A stretch of DNA of 38,529 nucleotides. It comes from Syntrophomonadaceae bacterium (lineage in GTDB: Bacteria; Bacillota; Syntrophomonadia; Syntrophomonadales; Syntrophomonadaceae). A program made the translations under genes and the position numbers. The notes under the pieces are model-generated. The model was not told the DNA's origin. It saw nothing but the letters and a program-made list of their open reading frames with translations, and made no database searches. The stretch lies in NCBI GenBank assembly GCA_031270725.1, contig JAISWS010000165.1:1-38529 (forward strand). Direction: 5' to 3'. How positions within the stretch are numbered: the stretch's first letter is position 1; each line of letters starts with the position of its first letter. Below are positions 33,893 to 38,529 of the stretch, piece by piece.

Positions 33893-36055
33893 ATGGCATT
33901 TGGATTTGAGCCGTTTGAAGGCGCTTACGAAGTAGCCGAGCGCGTTGTGGGCGCTAATGTTCCTTACGAATGGTTGATTTACTTCATTATGTTTATTCCC
34001 ATAGTTGTTTTTCTTTACGGCGCCTGGAAAAGGATCGAAATCTGGACGCTGGGCGAAGGAAAAATCAATAGATTTGACAAAATATGGGTTCGCGTAATGT
34101 CCTGGTTTACTTTTTCCTTTGCTCAGGCGCGGGTTATCAGAAAACCGCTTGCCGGCTGGATGCACGCTTTAATGTTCTGGGGTTTTTTGGTTCTGGCCGC
34201 CGCCGCCGGAGTGGACGCGGCGCATTATTGGACCGGATGGCCTCCCATTATAGGGAACGCGTACGTCGTTTTCTCCTGTATAGTGGATATAATGGGCTTG
34301 CTGGCTTTAGTGGGCATTATGGTCTTATTTTATATAAGGTACATTATGAAGCCGGAACGCCTGAACGATACCAAAGCGGAGGACGGCTGGATGATCCTGC
34401 TGATTTTTGTCATTCTGGTAACCGGATTCTTTCTGGAAGGGTTAAGGATCCACGTTCAGATTTTACTGGCGCCGACGGGAGACACTTCACATTTGGCGGT
34501 AGCGGCTGATTATGAGCGGTTCGCGTCGCCGGTCGGATGGATTTTCGCGAAATTATTTTCCTGGATGAGTATGGGGGCGGCCGAGTGGTCGCACCGGATT
34601 TTATGGTGGTTTCACATGGCGGTCGCGTTCCTGTTCATAGCGCTGGTCCCCTTTACCAAGCTGTGGCATATAGTCGCCGGAATGTGCAATTACGCTTTCC
34701 GGGATTTGGGGCCTTCCGCGCTGAGGATGGTGGACAATATCGAAGAAGCGGAAACTTTCGGTGTGGAACGTATTGAAGAATTTTCCTGGAAAGATATCTT
34801 GGATTTGGACGCCTGCACCAGATGCGGCCGGTGCCAGGAGAATTGCCCCGCGTACAATACCGGCAAAAAACTCAACCCCAAGATTACTATAATACAAAAT
34901 ATGAAAGCGCATATGTACGCTAAAGCCCCTTATTTGCTGGAAGCCAGAAAAGCGGCCCTTTCGGCGCGGGAGACCGGAGAAGCGCCGGTGGCGGTGGCGG
35001 AAGGAATCGCGGTGGCGGCGGATACCAGCCTGATTTATGACGTGGTTACCGCTGAGGCGGTGTGGGATTGCACCAATTGCCGGGCTTGCATGGAACATTG
35101 CCCGGTGTTTATAGAGCATATTCCCAAAATAACGGAAATGCGCCGCAATCTGGTCATGTGGCAGGGCGATATGCCTTCGGAGGCCCAGGCGGCTTTTACC
35201 AACATGGAGCGCAATTATAACCCGTGGGGGGTAGGATGGGCGCTCAGGTCAGACTGGCTGGAAGAAAGAGGTATCCGGGATATAGTGAATCTGCTGCCGG
35301 AAGACGGGGGGGATTTTGAATACCTGTTTTACGCCGGCTGCGCGGTGTCTTTCGACGACCGCTATAAACGGGTCGGCGAAGCGCTGATCCGGCTTTTGCG
35401 CAAAGCGGGCGTAAGCGTCGGCTATTTAGGGACGGAGGAATACTGCTGCGGGGATAGCGCCCGCCGTTTGGGAAATGAATATTTATTCCAGACTTTAGCG
35501 GGACAAAACATAGAGTCGTTTAACAATTACGGGGTCAAAAAAATCATCGTGGTGTGTCCGCACGGATATAACACGCTTAAAAACGAATACCCCCAGCTGG
35601 GCGGGCAGTATGAGGTATATCATTATACGGAAATATTGGCGGAATTAATAGAAAAAGGGAAATTACAGGTTACGACGCCGATAAACAGCAGGATAACTTA
35701 TCATGATTCCTGTTTTTTGGGCCGTCATAACGGTATTTATCAGCAGCCGCGCTCGGTTTTGAAAACCTGCGGAGTTTCTTTGGTGGAGGTCGAAAAAAGC
35801 AAAGAATTCGGTTTTTGCTGCGGAGCCGGCGGCGGAAGAATGTGGCTGGAAGAAGAAGCGGCGGAAGGCCATAAACGTATCAATGATACCAGGACCGCCC
35901 AGCTGCTGGCGCCGGAACCGAAAATGATAGTAACCAACTGCCCCTTTTGCCTGACCATGATTTCGGACGGGGTCAAGGGAACGGATCAGGGGGAGACGGT
36001 AAAGGTGTTCGACGTGGCTGAAGTGTTATGGAAAGCTGTGGAACAGACAATTTAA
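33893..36055 (+). CDS. Membrane Fe-S oxidoreductase, EtfAB:menaquinone oxidoreductase (EMO) type
   Basis: 720 aa in three parts. Residues 1 to about 280 are a NarI-like cytochrome b domain with five or six helices and several membrane His (MHALMFW, WSHRILWWFHMA, KLWHIV) suited to heme b. Two [4Fe-4S] ferredoxin motifs follow, CTRCGRCQENCP near 307 and CTNCRACMEHCP near 392. The C terminus has two CCG (heterodisulfide-reductase) domains with YCCGDSAR near 516 and FCCGAGGG near 641. Proteins of this layout next to etfAB have been described as Etf:(methyl)menaquinone oxidoreductases in acyl-CoA oxidisers and syntrophs. It would need heme b and menaquinone, both served by neighbouring genes. Confidence 0.92.
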   Translation: MAFGFEPFEGAYEVAERVVGANVPYEWLIYFIMFIPIVVFLYGAWKRIEIWTLGEGKINRFDKIWVRVMSWFTFSFAQARVIRKPLAGWMHALMFWGFLVLAAAAGVDAAHYWTGWPPIIGNAYVVFSCIVDIMGLLALVGIMVLFYIRYIMKPERLNDTKAEDGWMILLIFVILVTGFFLEGLRIHVQILLAPTGDTSHLAVAADYERFASPVGWIFAKLFSWMSMGAAEWSHRILWWFHMAVAFLFIALVPFTKLWHIVAGMCNYAFRDLGPSALRMVDNIEEAETFGVERIEEFSWKDILDLDACTRCGRCQENCPAYNTGKKLNPKITIIQNMKAHMYAKAPYLLEARKAALSARETGEAPVAVAEGIAVAADTSLIYDVVTAEAVWDCTNCRACMEHCPVFIEHIPKITEMRRNLVMWQGDMPSEAQAAFTNMERNYNPWGVGWALRSDWLEERGIRDIVNLLPEDGGDFEYLFYAGCAVSFDDRYKRVGEALIRLLRKAGVSVGYLGTEEYCCGDSARRLGNEYLFQTLAGQNIESFNNYGVKKIIVVCPHGYNTLKNEYPQLGGQYEVYHYTEILAELIEKGKLQVTTPINSRITYHDSCFLGRHNGIYQQPRSVLKTCGVSLVEVEKSKEFGFCCGAGGGRMWLEEEAAEGHKRINDTRTAQLLAPEPKMIVTNCPFCLTMISDGVKGTDQGETVKVFDVAEVLWKAVEQTI

Positions 36056-36084
36056 AAAAATGGGCCGGGCTAAATATTATCGGG

Positions 36085-36117
36085 GCGGATGTTGTTAATG
36101 CAGGATCCGCTTTTTTT
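36085..36117 (+). terminator. Rho-independent terminator of the etf operon
   Basis: GCGGAT (36085-36090) pairs with ATCCGC (36105-36110); seven T follow at once. Confidence 0.75.
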
Positions 36118-36448
36118 CGCCAATATCCTGACCGCATAAGCCGGGCATATGGTGAATAATTTAAAAATTCAGACCCATATAAGGGCGGGCAATCCTAAAC
36201 ATGTGCTTAGAAAATTGGCGCCGGATGGCGTAAAACAAGCAGTCCGCCACCCGAAGCCGGCCTTTTTTTACACCGAAAAGAAAAAAATCCTAATTAAATG
36301 TTAACCCAAAGTCCTATATCGAAAGCTGGATTTAAAGGAATTGAAGGTAATAAGAGAAAATTCGGGACAGCGATAAACTCCGGAATACAGGGAAGTAAAT
36401 GTATTTTAAAAAAAATTGTAAAAAAATCAAAAGTCCTAAAAAAAAGTG
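36118..36448. other. AT-rich non-coding region before the surface-protein locus
   Basis: No supported gene. A 61-codon ORF from ATG 36298 has no ribosome-binding site and lysine/isoleucine-rich low-complexity translation from A-runs. Composition becomes markedly AT-rich towards 36420. Confidence 0.4.
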
Positions 36449-36500
36449 TTGCTTTTTGTCTGATTTTCGATATATTATTATAGTACCAATAATAATATAT
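36449..36500 (+). promoter_or_regulatory. Candidate promoter overlapped by a 12-bp-arm inverted repeat
   Basis: TTGCTT (36449-36454), 16 nt, TATATT (36471-36476). ATATATTATTAT (36470-36481) and ATAATAATATAT (36489-36500) are exact inverted arms around AGTACCA. The repeat covers the -10 box and the expected start site, a classical repressor position. It would drive the poly-G leader genes downstream. Confidence 0.5.
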
Positions 36501-36715
36501 TACGTTACAGGGTAAACGGAAAGACGCGATAGGTTTAATGTGTACGTGGAAAGGGGGAGTTGTTATAGCGGAAGAACGAAATGGCCGCGCGGGAGACTAT
36601 CTTTCACCCTACGGGACTACCTTTGGGATGGCGGCAAGGAGGGCGGTGGGCGACCTTACAGGTTACAGGCGAAACAGGCCGGAAAATGCTAAGAATGGCT
36701 GGAAGTGGTGAGAAA

Positions 36716-36847
36716 ATGGAATTAATAAGAAAAATTAAAATATTACAGAACAAATTGTTGGCGACAATGCGCGCTGGCTTTTGGCATCCGGCGGTTTCAG
36801 TCGCCCAATCCCGGGAAAATGGTCCTACCGGGGGGGGGGGGGTATAA
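36716..36847 (+). pseudogene. Decayed duplicate of a surface-protein gene start, with G13 tract
   Basis: The ATG at 36716 opens MELIRKIKILQNKLLATMRAG..., 43 codons to a TAA right after a run of 13 G (36830-36842). It matches the start of the next gene (MELIKLRRLQNKLPV...): same translation context (AGTGGTGAGAAA-ATG), shared LQNKL, AGFWHPAV against ACFLIMAV, and the G tract starts exactly 114 nt after the ATG in both. Its hydrophobic core is interrupted (WHP), so it would be a poor signal peptide. One fewer G would open the frame to 37016, overlapping the next ATG. Probably a broken paralogue; a regulatory leader is possible. Confidence 0.6.
36830..36842 (+). repeat. Homopolymer tract of 13 G
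   Basis: Thirteen consecutive G at codon 39 of the decayed leader. Tracts of this length are prone to slippage. Confidence 0.9.
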
Positions 36848-37006
36848 CCCTGACCTTCCGGATCATTTTCCGTTAATGGCTGGCTGCGCACGGCGGCAAG
36901 CACCCCCCAGACTGAATGACCTGACGATAAATTCCGCGAAACAAAGCCGGATTCCGGCTAAAGAGAAAGAATGGCGGACAGACTTTAACAGGAAAGTGGT
37001 GAAAAA

Positions 37007-38529
37007 ATGGAATTAATAAAGCTAAGGAGATTACAAAATAAACTGCCGGTGAGGATATTGGCTTGCTTTCTGATTATGGCGGTTCTAATCACCTCCGTCC
37101 CAGGAGGATGGTCTGGTATCGGGGGGGGGCAGTGTATCCGCTGAAGTGCCCTCCGGCGATGATACAGAAGGTACGCCAACCGGCGAAGAACCCTCCAGCG
37201 GCGAACCGGAAGGCGCGCCAACCGGCGGAACGTCCTCTGGCAGCGGGCCGGAGAGTACGGAGGAAGGCGAACCGGCCGCTGAACCAACGGAAGGGACGGC
37301 TCCCGCCGAGGAGGAGCCGCCGCCAAGTGGACAGGGTACGGAAGGAACCGGAACCCCTGAAGATGATGTGGAAATAGTGGAAGAACCGGAAACGCCTCCG
37401 ACAGAACCGGAGGACGAAGAAGAAACACCGCCCGCCAAGGCGGGAAAAACTGAAGAAGAAGAAGAGGAACTGACAGAACCGGCGGTTCAGGAAACCCTCC
37501 GGGGCGTGATATTGCCAAATAATGAAGGTGTTATGTCGCTCTTTGCGATAAACCCAAGTACAGGTATCGGCGACGGTTCCCAATACGGAGAGCTTACGGT
37601 AACGCCTAACGGAACCGGCACATCAGACAGAACTGACGTCCTGCAAGTTTACATCTATGTCAAAGCCTATACCGACGCTGTCTATGAGGCCGAGACAGGT
37701 TATAACCCGGGGAATTATGATCCAGTTATAGGAATGTCGAGCAGCAACCAAAACTACAACTGGTTCTTGCTGGATTTTACAGAAAACGCACAATACACTT
37801 TAGCGGGCATGAGGTTCAGCTATCAGGGAACGGTCAGCAATCCAGAGCAACCAAACCCATCACTACAATGGTGGGAAACTAGTACAGTGATTCAGGAAAA
37901 TGTACGGGTTAATTTTGGCCCGGGCAACTTAGGCTGGACCAACCGTCTCTATATTTACCTGGATGAGAAGCCTACATACACTTTGACCTATGACGGCAAC
38001 GGGGCGGACAGCGGAGAGGCGCCGACCGACAGCACGGCCTATTATAACGGTGACACCGCCACACTAGCCGACGACGCCGGCACACTTACCAAGAGCGGAT
38101 ATACTTTCAAGGGCTGGAGCCTGAGCAATGATAATAACATCACTGGAACGGTTGAGGAAGTAACTTTTGCAAACAGCAACATTACGGTCTACGCGGTGTG
38201 GGAGGAAGTTCCGGTAGAATATACAGTAACCTATCTGCCTGGCGACCATGGGACATTCGCGCAACAAGAAACAAACGCTCTGCACTACGGAGACAGCACC
38301 CCGGAAGCCCCGGCCGCGACAGGCGAAGACGGCTGGAGCTTTGACGGCTGGTCTCCCGGAGTAGCGCTGACGGTAACGGACAACGCGACCTATACGGCGC
38401 AGTGGATAAAAGTCACCCTGGCGGTACCGACCGCAACCATAACGGCGGGGCAAGAAGCGCAACTGGCGGCGGCCACCGCAATAGACCCGGCAGGGAAAAC
38501 CTTTGCCAACGGGACCATAGAAATAGACC
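37007..38529 (+). CDS. Secreted/surface protein with InlB/Flg_new-type repeats, frame split by a G9 tract; 3' end outside window
   Basis: ATG 37007 after AGGAAAGTGGTG starts a signal peptide (basic MELIKLRR, core ILACFLIMAVLITSV). At codon 39 a run of nine G puts the frame out, and it stops at 37142. Removing one G joins it to a frame open from 37122 to the window end, over 460 codons. That frame encodes a Glu/Pro/Thr/Gly-rich stalk (37134-37500), a domain starting near 37540, two repeats of the Listeria-Bacteroides/Flg_new type (near 37971-38196 and 38218-38412, with SGYTFKGWS and SFDGWSPG) and a further domain. It has no usable start of its own. So it is either phase-variable and OFF here, or a sequencing error in the tract. 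Anchor unknown. Confidence 0.75.
37121..37129 (+). repeat. Homopolymer tract of 9 G at the frame break
   Basis: Nine G immediately after the signal peptide. Eight would restore the long frame (GIGGGSVSAEVPSG). Confidence 0.9.

Noticed and set aside
36298-36483. 61-aa Lys/Ile-rich ORF
   Set aside because: Low-complexity translation of A-runs in an AT-rich control region, no ribosome-binding site.
36506-36715. Possible c-di-GMP riboswitch before the surface locus (ACAGGGTAAAC, GACGC)
   Set aside because: Only fragments resemble the class I core; the GCAAAGCC element, P2 hairpin and tetraloop receptor are missing.
37063-37377. 104-aa plus-strand ORF rich in Pro/Arg/Lys
   Set aside because: Shadow frame of the Glu/Pro/Thr-rich stalk of the surface protein; composition is what a shifted GAA/CCG/ACG-rich sequence would give.
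36985-37583. Long minus-strand ORFs over the surface-protein start
   Set aside because: Antisense shadows in GC-rich repetitive coding DNA; they resemble the antisense ORF over copy 1 only because the leaders are duplicated.
1-38529. CRISPR arrays, tRNA, rRNA, integrases, toxin-antitoxin pairs
   Set aside because: Looked for spaced repeats, tRNA-like cloverleaf ends and familiar protein motifs and saw none.

Overview
The window looks like chromosome of an anaerobic, endospore-forming Bacillota (Clostridia) of moderate GC, plausibly a syntroph-like or menaquinone-respiring Peptococcaceae/Syntrophomonadaceae relative. The evidence is the block glmU-prs-pth-fin-mfd-spoVT, a spore-germinant receptor operon, a siroheme-dependent (Ahb) heme pathway, a UbiA/D/X prenylquinone cluster and an EtfAB plus membrane Fe-S oxidoreductase module. 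Taxonomy is inference from gene content only.

Layout. (1) 1-6112, plus strand: 3' end of glmU, prs, pth, a short Fin-like zinc-ribbon protein and mfd, in the order known from Bacillus. (2) 6098-12972, minus strand: a seven-gene ger locus, B-A-C-D-C-D-B in transcription order, inserted between mfd and spoVT. (3) 13281-15145: a non-coding region with a sigma-G-like promoter, spoVT, palindromic repeats and speD with a strong terminator. (4) 15407-20828: a structured leader or small ORF, a degenerate polyprenyl-synthase-like protein, ubiD, ubiA, ubiX, a MITE-like element and a catalytic long-chain polyprenyl diphosphate synthase. (5) 21080-31776: a tightly overlapped heme operon (precorrin-2 dehydrogenase, hemA, hemC, cobA-hemD fusion, nirJ1, hemB, nirJ2, ahbA, ahbB, hemL) followed by a CheR-type methyltransferase. 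(6) 31777-36117: etfB, etfA and a 720-aa cytochrome-b-like/Fe-S oxidoreductase. (7) 36118-38529: AT-rich control region, a decayed gene start with a G13 tract, then a large secreted repeat protein running off the window, whose signal peptide and body are in different frames separated by a G9 tract.

How the genes fit together. Regions 4-6 make one bioenergetic theme: prenylquinone synthesis, heme b synthesis without protoporphyrin, and an Etf:quinone oxidoreductase of the EMO type that would need both cofactors. Regions 1-3 are housekeeping and sporulation/germination. Region 7 is an accessory cell-surface locus.

The most unusual observations are the paired poly-G leaders of the surface protein (each tract starts exactly 114 nt after its ATG, suggesting ON/OFF phase variation), the single-A, double-B/C/D germination locus inside the mfd-spoVT block, the degenerate prenyl-synthase partner with its structured leader, and a 166-bp MITE-like element upstream of the polyprenyl synthase.
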